A stretch of DNA of 64,000 nt from Brettanomyces bruxellensis (Eukaryota > Ascomycota > Pichiomycetes > Pichiales > Pichiaceae), in contig NC_054689.1 of the NCBI RefSeq assembly GCF_011074885.1, positions 1,364,001 through 1,428,000 on the forward strand, written 5' to 3'. Positions 37,589 through 48,784 of this stretch are shown here, in pieces; within the stretch, counting starts at the first letter, position 1, and the number at the start of each line of letters is the position of its first letter. Below the pieces are notes generated by a model, which was not told where the DNA came from, made no database searches, and saw only the letters and a program-made list of their open reading frames with translations. The translations under genes were made by a program, and so were the position numbers.

Positions 37589-39326
37589 AGTCGGCTAATA
37601 AATACTATGCTAAATGAATTATAAAAAACAGGATGGAATACAATTATTTAGCTGTAGAGTCATTGATGAGCAGAAGGTTTTCGCACGGAGCTACCTGTAA
37701 AGGTCAACATCCGTGCACCGTATAAATAAAAATGCCTGAGGTAATGCTGGCCCGCCCGTCATAAGATTTTCGAGCAATGAATGTATGCAAGATTGTGTGT
37801 GGCATAAATGAAAATTTCAGGATAAATTGGGGTCACACCGAAGGCAAGAAAAGATTCTCCGAATTTTCCTAAGATTTAGATTTGTTTTGAATCCGAGAAT
37901 GCTATGACACTTTTCCCCAGATTACCTAATTTGGCAAAGCCTGAAAATAGGTTCCCAGTCACATGAAATGCAAAATAGGGGAAGGCGAAGCAATCCTAGA
38001 TTTATCTTTGAGTGAGATAATTAATCGATCTACAGTAAATAATCTGGTGATTCAGCAACCCGTTCACTCCCTGCATTAGATATATGTCCTTATCTACCTT
38101 GCAATAAATATCCCCCCGCCCCCCCCAAAAAAGCCAAACCCAAGCTGTCATGCAAAATTAGGTGAAGGCCTGTAAACTATCCTCAATCAAAATTTATTAA
38201 TAACACAGAAGAAATAAACAGGGCCCACATTCATACTACTCATAGTTCCTCCGCATTCGAGCAGGGCTCTTTATTTAAACACTCCACTCATTAAATACCG
38301 GTCTAATTCTAGCACTAACACAATACAGTTAATATTCCGATTTTTTCTTATTTAATTTCGGATCACGTTACTATGTCAATTGCTTCCATAAGTATGTCGA
38401 TAACTAAGCATTTCTACCAATAAAACAAAATGTTGCTTAAAACGTATTCTTGGTGTCTAACATCGTTGGGCTTCTCGAAAAATACCCCCCTCGGGGCTGA
38501 GTTTCCAATGAAATGGCTCATTTTTAGTATTTTATTGGAACTTTTTCTCCATTTTTCTTACTTCGGGAAATTGCCACCTATTCATTATTATACGACACCA
38601 TTTATTGATTTTCTCTTTTCTGCAGACTTTCCGTTTCCGTAGAGATCGCCCTTCCCACAACAATATCGACTAAAATTAATTTGTCCGCTCCGTGATTTGC
38701 CCACCTATTTGATTTACCCACTTTTCCATTAATATACGTAATCTTCTGCGATGAGTGATCGATCATCCTGTATTTTGCTATTAGGTTATTTTTACTTTTT
38801 TTTTGATTGAATTTTTTTTTTTGACCCAGTCTTCCTCCTGTTCCCCAAAATATTACCAACTTACGTTGAACACTGCTCCCTCAGTTTTCCCCGTTTCCTC
38901 GAGTTGTAATTTTTCATTCTCTCTCCATCAAAAGAAAACACTCGCACCTATTTTCTATTTTATTAATTCCTCGCTTAGAATCGGAGCACTGACATCGCAG
39001 AGCATTCCTCATCACTTTCTATTCCTATTGACCTATTCCTGTTTATGCATTTTACATCTTGAAACCATCATAACAGACAATATTACATGACTTACAACAA
39101 GTGCCACGTTGAATTATTTACTACTGACAAACTCTTATGAAAAAGTAGCCTTTAACCATCTGACCCATTCTAATATATATTCATTCATAATCCAAATTCT
39201 AAAGGAAAACGAAAGAACGCTCAGAAAATAAAATAAAGAAAACAAAGCATCAAAGTCGACTCTTAAGAATTTGTGCACATAAATCAACTATACCTACTAA
39301 GAAACAGAAATCTATTCAAATTTAAA
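37589..39326. promoter_or_regulatory. Long JSN1 upstream region
   Basis: 1.74 kb between GRR1 and JSN1. It holds a nested hairpin (37683-37716), a cytosine tract C6GC8 at 38112-38126, and pyrimidine-rich sequence before 39100. The open frames at 38430-38642 and 38803-39090 are low complexity, phenylalanine/serine-rich, and resemble no family. A long regulated 5' leader is plausible. Confidence 0.35.
37683..37716. other. Nested inverted repeat (hairpin) 95 bp after GRR1
   Basis: Outer arms GCACGGA (37683-37689) and TCCGTGC (37710-37716), inner arms ACCT/AGGT with loop GTAA. The structure would form in RNA of either strand. It lies in the GRR1 3' region; function unknown. Confidence 0.5.
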
Positions 39327-42300
39327 ATGTCCGGTGGGAACCTTCGCATTACTCCAACTTCAAGCGAAGCTTCTTCATCGACATTACAGAGAAACCACGG
39401 CACATCAAACATTTCCCCAGCATCATCATCGTCCGGTGTTAACACGGAATCAAAAGCTGTTCCATTCCCTTCGGCACCATCCAACCATACTCATCAACCT
39501 TCAGTGCCCGAACTTCGAGCAATATTAAACAATGTGACACCTTCACAGCATGATATAACACCACCTATTTTGTCTTCATCGTCCGCAAATTCCAATCCTC
39601 ACGTTCGCAGTGGGGACATTGTTATGAACACAATTTCAGGTGCGTCTTCTTCCTCGAATTTGGGAATTAGAACCCGTCACAGATCCGGAACTTTACCTTC
39701 CAGACTTACTACGGGTGTAGCAGGGCTGGCAAAGCCGAGTACTCGGAGCTTTGTAAACGAATCCGCCCCACCAAGAGCCGGTCAGCCATCTTTGCGTCAA
39801 AGTTCTATCTGGCTGAGTGAGGCATCAATTCCGGAATCAGCATCGAGCAACCAATCTTCACAGTTCTTCAATACCCCTCGTGTGCGTTCTTATTCGGCAA
39901 ATAATGCTCTCCTAACACCTGCAGATCGCCAGTTTCTCAATCAGTGCTCGACAATTCGGGAGGAATACCCACCCTCACTTGCTTCTATTGATAATGTTGC
40001 GTTAAATAGCAGACAGGCAGATCTTGCATCCCATAGTTTACACCAACCAACATTACCGATTTCTTCCTTACCACAACAATCCTCATCGCTGCTACGTCCG
40101 CGTTCGCAGACATTGGGATTCCAGCCATATTTCGGTGGTTACGAGAGTGCACAAATGGGTACAGCAATCCCATCCACTGATATGCTATTGAATGGATTAC
40201 AAAGACGTACCCAATCATTTTCAGAGACTTCACAGGGACAGCCTGAATATATATCCAACGGCCAACCGGTTCCAAATGGTCGAACTTTAACTGAAAGTGG
40301 AGCATTCAGAACAATCAAGCCAATTTTAAGAGATAATCTACCAGAAAAGGCAATATCGATCACCTCCACACATACAAATCCATCTCTAGGTCCTACGGAT
40401 ACACTCTTAATTATTAATGTTCCTAGAGATTCTTCCCTTACAAATGCGGCCAACTTCTATCGGATGATGTCTCAGTTTGGCACAATCTTGTCAGTTCGTG
40501 TTATTCTATGCACGGACTCTAGTGATTTGGTGGTTGTTGTTCAGTTTGATAGCATCGAATCTGCAGCTCACTGCAGGGCGAAAATGAACTACCAGGAGCT
40601 GATTCCTGGATTGAGCTGCATTATTGCCTTTGCAAAGATTATTTATGTTGATGACGGTAACGCGTTCCATTCGTTTGACCAACAAAGCAGTCAGTTCTCA
40701 ATTTCACATCAGCAGAAACCCGTTCAACCTCAGAAACAGTTGCAGATTCCACGCTCATCTGCATCATCATCCGTGTCCTCCACGATGATGCCTTTTGGAT
40801 CAGCACACAACAATTCATTCTCCAAGAATCATCGTTCAGAGGAGGAGCCCGAGGACAAAACCATCAACATGGTGTATCCGCGCTTCAGTAAAATTTGTCA
40901 GATGATCGAGGCTGGAAATACATCTTTATCCAGTGCAGAATCGTCTCATCTCTCAATATTGGTCTCACATGCAATGAGATACAATAGTATCAGGGAATTC
41001 GGCTTGGGAAAGCTTCCTGAGCAGCTTTCAATTCGCAAGTTTGATACCCCACGCTTAAGAGAGATCAGAAAGCAGTTGGACGGCAATCAACTTTCAAGAT
41101 TGAAGGTTGAGGAACTTGCCTTGGCAATGTATGAAGAGCTTCCGGAACTTGCTTCCGACTATCTGGGTAATACAATTGTGCAGAAGCTTATGGATATCTG
41201 CAGCCCAACTGTCAGAGATGTCATGGTAAAACACCTAGCACCATACTTGGCGCAAATGGGGGCCCACAAGAACGGTACATGGGCTGCTCAGAAGATGATC
41301 AATACCGTTGTGTCTGACAGGGAGAAGTGGATTATTTCAGAGGCTCTATCGAAATATTGCACACAGTTATTTAATGATCAATACGCAAATTACGTGGTTC
41401 ATGGTGTACTGAAGTTTGGAAAGCCATACAACGATTTCATCACGGAAACAATTATGGCCACATTCATGGAGATTTCCAGAAGCAGGTTTGGTGCCAGGGC
41501 TGTCAGAACCTGTCTAGAATCAGATGCCATTTCAAAAGAGTCGACTGTGGCAATATGCGCTTGCATTTTGACCTGGTGTTGGGAACTCATGATGGATCCC
41601 AACGGATCCCTTCTGATCACATGGTTTTTGGATACTTGTACTGCCGTTTCAAACCGTCACAATTTGTTGGCCAAGGTGATTTGTGAGAGCGATATTCTTT
41701 CTGCCACAGAGGAGCACACTGGTGATTCTTCAAAGGAAGCTCAAAGTGGAGGCAATTCATTTGTTTCGGCGGAAGCCAAGGAGCTTGGCTTGGATCTGAA
41801 TGACAATTTTGCTTCTGTTAGCAATAGCAGACTCTGCCAGGTCTGTTGTTCGAAGTTGGGTCAACTGAGTATCTTGAAGTTAATGGCGTACCGGACAGAC
41901 CTCAAGGCCAGGAATATATTTTTGAGAAAGATTTTTGGCGATACCATTTTGGAGTCGAAAAGCACGGATTCCAACTTTGCAGAAAATTCGTATCTCGTTA
42001 GAATTTTAACAGATGCTTCGATGGAGGGTTCGACATTCATTTGCAAAGTCATTTCCATTCCAACTCTAGATTTTGAGCTTAGAACGCGCCTGATTCACTG
42101 TATTCGTGCCGTTCTTCAAGGCCATAACATGACAGGAGCTCATCAAAATAAAAGGCTTTGTGAAGAAGTTGGTATCAAGGTTAACTCCAGATCGGCCTCC
42201 TCTGGAAGGAGAAGAAAAACTAGATCAAGATCTGGTTCAGCAAGCGCTATTCTGAGTGGCTTGGGTGCACTGCCAAACAACAATTTGACTCCTTCGATTA

Positions 42301-42761
42301 GTCTGGACTCTGCGCAACAATTATCTTCGAGAAACCGCTTTGGATCTTCACAGTTGCAACAAGGTTCCGTTTATCCATTTTCGACCTCTTCATCGAATTC
42401 TGCTTCGGTGAATTCTGCTTCATTTGAAGTTTCAAATATGCCTTCTGTAAATGGATTTTTACAGAATACTTTTTCGCCGACTGCTAATAGTAGAAATGGC
42501 CGCTTTCCTGACAATGGTCTTTTAGGTGGTAAAGGAGACGGATTAGTCGCAGTTGGCACAAATGGCTCGACGGGAAATTCGGGTGCCAAGATTTCCAGCT
42601 CAAGAGATTACGATATTCTACTCAATAGTCGATTCGACAGACTGTCTCTTAATGGTAGTACTAATGGAAATAATGATACGATGATAACTTCTCAAGTATA
42701 CCATGGACAAGGCCAGCTAGAGTCTAATGGTACGCCAACAGGCCAGCAACTGTTTTATTAG
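39327..42761 (+). CDS. JSN1: Pumilio-family RNA-binding protein Jsn1/Puf1 type
   Basis: 1144 aa from the ATG of MSGGNLRIT; the frame upstream has no ATG. Ser/Pro-rich N terminus; an RRM at ~357-435 (DTLLIINVPRDSS, VVVVQFDSIESAAHCRAKM); then degenerate Pumilio repeats at ~585-940 (YLGNTIVQKLMD, HKNGTWAAQKMIN, DQYANYVVHGVLKFG, RFGARAVRTCLE). The C terminus is Ser/Asn-rich. RRM plus divergent PUM repeats is the Jsn1/Puf2 design; in S. cerevisiae these bind mRNAs of membrane-associated proteins through UAAU elements, and Jsn1 also affects mitochondria-associated Arp2/3. Order after BIR1 and GRR1 supports JSN1 (YJR091W). Confidence 0.93.
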   Translation: MSGGNLRITPTSSEASSSTLQRNHGTSNISPASSSSGVNTESKAVPFPSAPSNHTHQPSVPELRAILNNVTPSQHDITPPILSSSSANSNPHVRSGDIVMNTISGASSSSNLGIRTRHRSGTLPSRLTTGVAGLAKPSTRSFVNESAPPRAGQPSLRQSSIWLSEASIPESASSNQSSQFFNTPRVRSYSANNALLTPADRQFLNQCSTIREEYPPSLASIDNVALNSRQADLASHSLHQPTLPISSLPQQSSSLLRPRSQTLGFQPYFGGYESAQMGTAIPSTDMLLNGLQRRTQSFSETSQGQPEYISNGQPVPNGRTLTESGAFRTIKPILRDNLPEKAISITSTHTNPSLGPTDTLLIINVPRDSSLTNAANFYRMMSQFGTILSVRVILCTDSSDLVVVVQFDSIESAAHCRAKMNYQELIPGLSCIIAFAKIIYVDDGNAFHSFDQQSSQFSISHQQKPVQPQKQLQIPRSSASSSVSSTMMPFGSAHNNSFSKNHRSEEEPEDKTINMVYPRFSKICQMIEAGNTSLSSAESSHLSILVSHAMRYNSIREFGLGKLPEQLSIRKFDTPRLREIRKQLDGNQLSRLKVEELALAMYEELPELASDYLGNTIVQKLMDICSPTVRDVMVKHLAPYLAQMGAHKNGTWAAQKMINTVVSDREKWIISEALSKYCTQLFNDQYANYVVHGVLKFGKPYNDFITETIMATFMEISRSRFGARAVRTCLESDAISKESTVAICACILTWCWELMMDPNGSLLITWFLDTCTAVSNRHNLLAKVICESDILSATEEHTGDSSKEAQSGGNSFVSAEAKELGLDLNDNFASVSNSRLCQVCCSKLGQLSILKLMAYRTDLKARNIFLRKIFGDTILESKSTDSNFAENSYLVRILTDASMEGSTFICKVISIPTLDFELRTRLIHCIRAVLQGHNMTGAHQNKRLCEEVGIKVNSRSASSGRRRKTRSRSGSASAILSGLGALPNNNLTPSISLDSAQQLSSRNRFGSSQLQQGSVYPFSTSSSNSASVNSASFEVSNMPSVNGFLQNTFSPTANSRNGRFPDNGLLGGKGDGLVAVGTNGSTGNSGAKISSSRDYDILLNSRFDRLSLNGSTNGNNDTMITSQVYHGQGQLESNGTPTGQQLFY

Positions 42762-43667
42762 TATAGATGTTAAGAATGAACAGGAATGATGACGAAAATG
42801 CTTTCATTCGATTTGACGACTTTTCTTCACATTCTAATTCTCTTCGTTTTACGTGCCTACCATGTTTGACGGGTCATGAAACGTCTTTTTATTTTGACCT
42901 TTATTTTTGTCTTCATCCATTCGGCTTGTTGTCATGCTATTTTACTTTAACATTTATAAACATGCAAAATTCATAACAGACATGTTTTGATTTGCTACAA
43001 TATTTTGCTATCGTCTTTTTATTCTCGTTAATATGTTGATTTCAATTCTCGTTTTCATGTTTCTCCGCTATTGCGTTTTGACTTTTTCACACTTCTCCTG
43101 AACAAATATACATTACATTAATACAGAAAAATTTACATACTTCTGGTAGGATCGCAAAGCATTACACTACTCTGATAATCAGGAGCTCGATTTTAATAGT
43201 TGATCTTCGATGTTATGCGTGAGACCAAATATTTCGGGCTGTGCAGCAAAAGGTGAAACAACCTGCTTTGATCTCTGACAATATGAAGTTCGTATTTTAA
43301 TAACTCAAGAGGCGTAGTATTTGGGGATTGAAGCTTGGAACACGTTAATATAGTTTGGAGAATAAAACAACTATTGTCCCTACAATTGTATATGAACTAA
43401 ATAACCAGACTACTTTGTGAATTCGTTATATCTGATAACGTCCGAAAATCTCGCATGTCTCCCAGGAAACGGCACTATTTACTTCAGCCCTTTTTATTGC
43501 CGTCCATATATTTAATTTTTTTTTTACTCCAGGCATTACAATTTCTGCTGTGAGTTCTGCTTAATCTCATGTCTTACACGATAAGCAAACATTACCCATA
43601 CTTGTAGTATTATTGTTGTGAAGGCACTACTATTTATCATTTGAGCATTTCATTCGAACCAACAGAC
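42762..43667. promoter_or_regulatory. JSN1-STE18 intergenic region with candidate pheromone response element
   Basis: 906 bp, no gene. TGAAACA at 43254-43260, about 410 bp before the STE18 ATG, is an exact match to the S. cerevisiae Ste12 pheromone response element. Only one copy is present, whereas strong responders usually have several. Confidence 0.4.
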
Positions 43668-43976
43668 ATGCAGTCAAGCTCGCAATCTCCTGGTTCTGGT
43701 CTTGAACTGCAGAAGCAACTTAAGTCGTTGGTGCGAGTGAATAGAATGAAGATGATGAAGCTAGAGAGACTTAAAAGATACAACGAAAGACTAAAGGAAA
43801 GTCTACAAATCGATAGGATCAAGGCCAGCAATTCATCACTCATAATAATTGATTACACAGAGAGAACGAAAGATTTTCTGCTACCATCAATTTGGGGAAA
43901 GCCTGAAATGAACAGGTTTAATGCACCAAAGAAAACGAGGCCAAAACAAAGTAGCCAATGTTGTGTCATAATGTGA
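43668..43976 (+). CDS. STE18: Heterotrimeric G protein gamma subunit
   Basis: 102 aa from the first ATG. A coiled-coil N half (LKRYNERLKESLQIDRIKASNSSL) is followed by IIDYTERTKDFLLPSIWGKP, closely matching Ste18 (INYTSNTKDYTLPELWG). It ends CCVIM: a CAAX box with Met, for farnesylation, and a preceding Cys for palmitoylation, as in Ste18 CCTLM. Ste18 with Ste4 transmits the mating pheromone signal at the plasma membrane. Convergent with EMC2, as YJR086W and YJR088C are in S. cerevisiae. Confidence 0.95.
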   Translation: MQSSSQSPGSGLELQKQLKSLVRVNRMKMMKLERLKRYNERLKESLQIDRIKASNSSLIIIDYTERTKDFLLPSIWGKPEMNRFNAPKKTRPKQSSQCCVIM

Positions 43977-44117
43977 ATTAGGTAAACGCAATAACTAAGA
44001 TAGAATAAAGGAAAAGACTGACTGTTTAAATTTATGCCTGGAGAGCTTTATCAATTGGCTCTGATTCGGGATTGAAAACATGGCCAAAAAGATGGAACTA
44101 AAACATTAAGTCTTCAG

Positions 44118-45158
44118 CTAATTAATGCTTTTAAGAATCCATTTGATGCTTTCGATCTCGGATGTGTTGACAATTTTTGCCTCCACCATTTCGTTGAGTT
44201 TTTTCTTTGCCAAAACCAAGAGCTTGCTTGAAGTTTTCGAAGCTTCAATATCTAAACTGCCCAACCTCGTTAAGGACACATACAAGCCACACCATCCTCG
44301 AGGATAAAGATCGCATAATTCCACGGATCGTGAGAAGTACATCACAGCATCTTTCAAAGAAGTGACAACTTCATTTCCCATCTTCTTTTTCGAGGATGCT
44401 TTCTTTGCTGATAGTTTTCCCGAAAGTAGAGATATTTCACCCAGTCGAGCCCAAATGTTATATGCAAGTGGGATACCCGTTAGGACCTCCTGATAACAGC
44501 AATGCGCCTTCTGTAATTCACCATTTTCTATATATACTTCTGCCAATTCGCACCACACTTCATAATCTAAAGGTCTTTGATCAACAAGTTCTTGTAGCTT
44601 CTGAACGTACTCTTTGCGCGTATCCATACTACAAGCATATAGAGAGGCCCGCCTTTTTCTCAAAACGTATAAATCTTCTTGATGCTTAAGTTTTTCTGGG
44701 TCTCCTGCACCCCCTAATGAAGATGCTACCTTTCTGTTCACAGACTTCAACAATTTCTCTGAAGCGGTGCTTAAGTAATAGAACACATGCCGCATTTTAA
44801 TTTCTTGTTCACCCTCTTCACTTTTTTTAGCCTTTATCTGACACTGAAGATAGATGCTTCTCCAATTTATGAGCCACTGCGATTCTCCATTGACGAGATC
44901 AGCATCATTTACCAAATCCGCTAAACGCTCTAATGTTGTCTTGGCCTCTATGTCATGACAGGTCAATAGCTGAACCTGTAACAACAAAGCCAAAAGGCTG
45001 TTCTTGTCAATTTTATCTAATTTTTCATACTGCTTGGAACTGGACACAAAATATGAACAAATCCGGTATAAGTCAGATAATTCATTCGGAGGTAAATCTA
45101 GATGGCGGTTTGTTCGACAGTAATTCAATAAGGTTTCTTTAATGTCAAGAATCGTCAT
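44118..45158 (-). CDS. EMC2: ER membrane complex subunit 2
   Basis: 346 aa (S. cerevisiae Emc2 is 292). Soluble TPR protein: the core repeat RPLDYEVWCELAEVYIENGELQKAHCCYQEVL lies at ~192-225, with further repeats each side. The basic start of the family domain, YVLRKRRASLYAC, precedes it, and YPRGWCGLYVSL lies near 290. Emc2 is the cytosolic scaffold of EMC, the insertase for tail-anchored and some multipass proteins. A Lys/Ser-rich insert (SAKKASSKKKMG) interrupts the repeats. Confidence 0.87.
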   Translation of the reverse strand: MTILDIKETLLNYCRTNRHLDLPPNELSDLYRICSYFVSSSKQYEKLDKIDKNSLLALLLQVQLLTCHDIEAKTTLERLADLVNDADLVNGESQWLINWRSIYLQCQIKAKKSEEGEQEIKMRHVFYYLSTASEKLLKSVNRKVASSLGGAGDPEKLKHQEDLYVLRKRRASLYACSMDTRKEYVQKLQELVDQRPLDYEVWCELAEVYIENGELQKAHCCYQEVLTGIPLAYNIWARLGEISLLSGKLSAKKASSKKKMGNEVVTSLKDAVMYFSRSVELCDLYPRGWCGLYVSLTRLGSLDIEASKTSSKLLVLAKKKLNEMVEAKIVNTSEIESIKWILKSIN

Positions 45159-45889
45159 ATTTGTGATTCAAAAAGATAATTTGGATCACCAAAAATATGT
45201 TTGTATGATATAATAATATTGGTTCCAGTAAACAAGTCAAATTAAGATGTTGCCAGGTCTTTTTAGTGATTGGGAGATCGACTCAAATACGACTACGCCT
45301 CTACACCGAATAAATTGAAAATTTTGGGCGTAAATCTCTACGGGTTACTAGATGGAAAAAACTAGGAAAAAACACAGATCAAAAAGTTGCGGCAGGGCCA
45401 CCTGGGCACAGCTCAACAACCATCATCTGAGATATTTATAATTAACATTACCACGTCACAAACAAACAGTAAACCAAAAAAAAAATTGCTACGAACTTCT
45501 CCCGGCAAAGTCCAATAAGACCATCCGAGCCAGAAACGACAGCGAAACCATTCTGCTGACTGTTCTAAAAAATCAATTTTTAGAGAATGTAAAGCCAACA
45601 ATAACAACAAACGTCAAAGGATGAAGTACCAAAAAAAGCAAAAAAAAAAATTGAATAAACGAATCATACGGCAACGAAGGTTCATAACAACTGAAATAGA
45701 TCATAGATCTTAGATAAAACAACCGATATTTTGATACATAAAAGTAAAAACCCTCGTTATCAGATGAAGCTCAGCCCAAAAATTAGGAAGCACAGGAATG
45801 GAAAGAGCGCGTCCACATACTATTTCTTTCTCCTCCGAACTCCTAATATCTTGCAAGCCCAAATTAAACCTTCATATGGGAACATTAAC
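45159..45889. promoter_or_regulatory. EMC2 promoter and GLN1 3' region
   Basis: 731 bp, AT-rich with A9-10 runs near 45480 and 45640. Small open frames here have no recognisable features. No RNA gene seen. Confidence 0.3.
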
Positions 45890-46999
45890 TTACTGTGACT
45901 CTCTCTTGAACTCCTTGCTCATGTCAGCATCAGGAATAGAACCACAGATAGTCTCCACCATGATACCACAAACCAAGTATGGGTCAATGTTGGAAGCTGG
46001 TCTTCTGTCCTCGAAGTAGCCATATCCCTTGGCCTGAACAGGTCTTGGAATTCTGATGGAAGCACCTCTGTTGGCAACACCAGAAGAGAAGTCATCAAGA
46101 GAAGCAGTCTCGTGTCTTCCAGTCAATCTCAGGTTGTTGTCGGTACCGTAAAGGGCAATGTGCTCCTTATGTCTCTTAGCCAACTTGGCAATGGCATCAT
46201 TAATGAACTTCATTCCACCTGGGTGTCTCATAGCCTCAGTGGAGACATTGGTGTGGCAACCAGCACCATTCCAGTCACCCTTCAAAGGCTTTGGATGAAG
46301 AGTAACTTTAACACCAAACTCCTCGGCCACTCTGTGAAGCAAGTATCTGGCCATCCACAACTCATCACCCATCTTAATTCCAAGACATGGACCAACCTGG
46401 AATTCCCACTGGGAAGGCATAACCTCACCGTTGATACCGGAAAGGGTAATTCCAGTGTACAAGCAGGCTCTGTAATGTGCCTCTATAACATCTCTGGCAA
46501 TGGCTTTACCAGCACCAACACCACAGTAGTATGGTCCTTGAGGAGCTGGGAAACCTCCCTTTGGCCAGCCATAAATGTAGTTGTCATCAGCATCCAACAA
46601 GGTGTACTCCTGTTCCAAACCGAACCAAACCTTCTGGTCGGCATGTGCAGTCATCAACTTGTTGCATTCGTGTCTATGGTTGTACTTGTTTGGAGTACCG
46701 TCATTGTTCCAGCACTCGCATAGAACCAAGATGTTATCTCCCCTTCTAAATGGATCTGGGTAGAAAGCAACTGGTTTCAAGAAAACATCAGAGTTAGATC
46801 CCACAGCTTGGCCTGTAGAGGAACCATCAAAGTTCCACTCGGACAATTCTGAAAGGTCGGTAACCTTGTGGTCCAAAGTCTTACCCTTCGATCTAAGATC
46901 ACCCTTAGAGTCAATCCAGATATACTCGGCTATAACTTTACCTCTCTGAGGAAGTGACAAATACTTCTCAAGGGTAGCGGTTCTCTCAGTGTAGACCAT
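45890..46999 (-). CDS. GLN1: Glutamine synthetase
   Basis: 369 aa, the size of eukaryotic type II enzymes (S. cerevisiae Gln1 370). Catalyses glutamate + ammonia + ATP to glutamine in the cytosol. Signatures: [11 protein letters not shown] (catalytic Asp), [28 protein letters not shown] (metal-ligand glutamates), [15 protein letters not shown] (ATP-binding), and the arginines in GRHETAS and SIRIPRP. The extra N-terminal [25 protein letters not shown] is normal for fungi. Strong codon bias indicates high expression. The 1.8-kb upstream region carries three GATAAG sites, consistent with nitrogen control by GATA factors. Confidence 0.98.
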   Translation of the reverse strand: MVYTERTATLEKYLSLPQRGKVIAEYIWIDSKGDLRSKGKTLDHKVTDLSELSEWNFDGSSTGQAVGSNSDVFLKPVAFYPDPFRRGDNILVLCECWNNDGTPNKYNHRHECNKLMTAHADQKVWFGLEQEYTLLDADDNYIYGWPKGGFPAPQGPYYCGVGAGKAIARDVIEAHYRACLYTGITLSGINGEVMPSQWEFQVGPCLGIKMGDELWMARYLLHRVAEEFGVKVTLHPKPLKGDWNGAGCHTNVSTEAMRHPGGMKFINDAIAKLAKRHKEHIALYGTDNNLRLTGRHETASLDDFSSGVANRGASIRIPRPVQAKGYGYFEDRRPASNIDPYLVCGIMVETICGSIPDADMSKEFKRESQ

Positions 47000-48784
47000 T
47001 TTTGTGAAAGTTCAAAAACTTTTTGTGCTTATAAAATTTGGCTTCCTAAAGGAATATCCAACGTGTTAAGAATTCTGATGAAAGAAGAGATATGAAGGAA
47101 AAGAGAGAGGGAGGGGGGAGAAAGAAGAAGAGCAAAGGGAAAGAGTGAGCTTAAGAAGAAAAAAGTAGCGCTTAAAGGGAAGGAAGAAAGCTAGGCGGAT
47201 TATAGAGATTAAATCAGAACTGTTCAAAAAAAATTAAGGTAAAAATAAAAAATAGGGTAGGGAATTAAAGAGATTAGCCAAATAGACCATAACAAAAAAA
47301 GAAAATACCTGAAGAGTAACAAAAAAAAAAATAATTGGACAGGTAGAGTCCAGCCAGAAGCATTATTAGGATTGCTACGAGACAATAGAACAAACAGAGC
47401 AGGCAAAAAATTTTTTTTGCGGAAAGAGTCAGGAAATCTTGAATTATTGAGATAATAACGAGTGCGACCAAGCCGATGACAAAAGTTTTTTTTTCCTGTA
47501 CATTTTCTATTGAAATTCGTGTTTTGATGATAATAAGAAAAAGTCGAGAAAACTTGCAAATAATGCAATTTTAGAAGCGGCAAACAGTAAATATAGCGTA
47601 TGTTCTCACAATACGTTCAAAAATCATCGCCAGAAACGAGACAGTAGCATAAAAGAAGTCTTGTAGTCACACATATTCTGTTAAGGGAAAGAAAGGCGGT
47701 ATGATGAAATCACGAGTCATTTTTCATTTCTCGTAGACTTTTTACCGTTGTAAAACCGATAACAGCACAGTATAACAATAAGATAACAAGGATGTGTGAA
47801 GCCTTGAATATTTAGACGGGAGAACAGCTGTGGAATCCAAAAAAAATAAAAAAAGCAGGGCATTGAATACCGTTGTTTCAATAATTCCCTTATCGAGCGT
47901 ATACGGGCTTTATCGTCAATCCAGTTTAGCTGCCAACTGAAATCTGAGCTTTGACAGCGATAATTCCCGAAGATTTGAAACCATCCCACTTAAAGCATAT
48001 TCAAATATATTGGTCCGGTCGGTCACTCGATACTATTTTCACCGCTAAGAATTATTTTCCTTATCGAAAATTTTTCATCGCTCTGAGGGCACAAGCTGAT
48101 TTCATTGGCTTTAACCAAGTACAAAGTATGACTTTTATTGGCTCCGAAGCAGTGTCTCTACGAACACAGCTATACTCTATGTTAAGCACCTAGTGACTAG
48201 CCAGAATAAATGCACATGCATTGGAGAAAATGTAAGGTGATTAATTAATTGAAAGCATTTGAAATTCAACAAATCACTGCTTTTCTTAAGATAAGCGAAT
48301 GCCGTAATTCAATTGGTAGGAACCGCTGAGAAAAAAAAAAAAAAAAAAAAAACGGGAGCTCGGCTTCGGGGACAACAAATTTAGGCCTGGTCACGGCAGA
48401 ATCCAGATTAGGGAGTAAACTTTGAACTTTTCTGAATGTGTACGTAGTGTCCATTGTTATTGTAAATTTTGAACTGCTTTCCCAGTTCATGAGACCAGTT
48501 ATGCGTAATAAGCGCGCTGAATTAATTACCTGTTTCGTCACTATACTAGATAAAGCTATTTTTAAGAGTTCTGATTCACTTGTGTACGGCTGAGAGTGCC
48601 GTTAACCTCTAAATACCGAGCCTTGAATAAAACATACGGGGAGTAAAATAAGACTTCAGTTTTTTACATTCAGGATAGGAAGTTGTTAACATAATCATAA
48701 TTCTTTTTAAATAGGCGTTAAATGTACATGAGTGTGCAGCATATATCCAAAATCGTTTAACACATTATTTATTGACCTCTGCTA
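47000..48784 (-). promoter_or_regulatory. Long GLN1 upstream region with GATA sites
   Basis: 1.8 kb between GLN1 and COQ4, both on the minus strand. GATAAG occurs at 47889-47894 and 48060-48065 (as CTTATC) and at 48290-48295, the core bound by Gln3/Gat1/Dal80 in S. cerevisiae. Purine-rich sequence at 47090-47190 probably encodes the GLN1 5' leader (pyrimidine-rich on the minus strand). A22 tract at 48331-48352 and a small hairpin ACGGC/GCCGT at 48586-48602. An open frame at 47951-48193 lacks an ATG. I see no gene. Confidence 0.4.

Noticed and set aside
37655..37740. Possible box C/D snoRNA (TTGATGA ... CTGA) after GRR1
   Set aside because: Box C is imperfect and the flanking terminal stem is poor; no clear rRNA-complementary guide could be tested by eye.
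47951..48193. 80-codon frame in the GLN1 upstream region
   Set aside because: No ATG start, no recognisable motif, and composition like the surrounding non-coding DNA.
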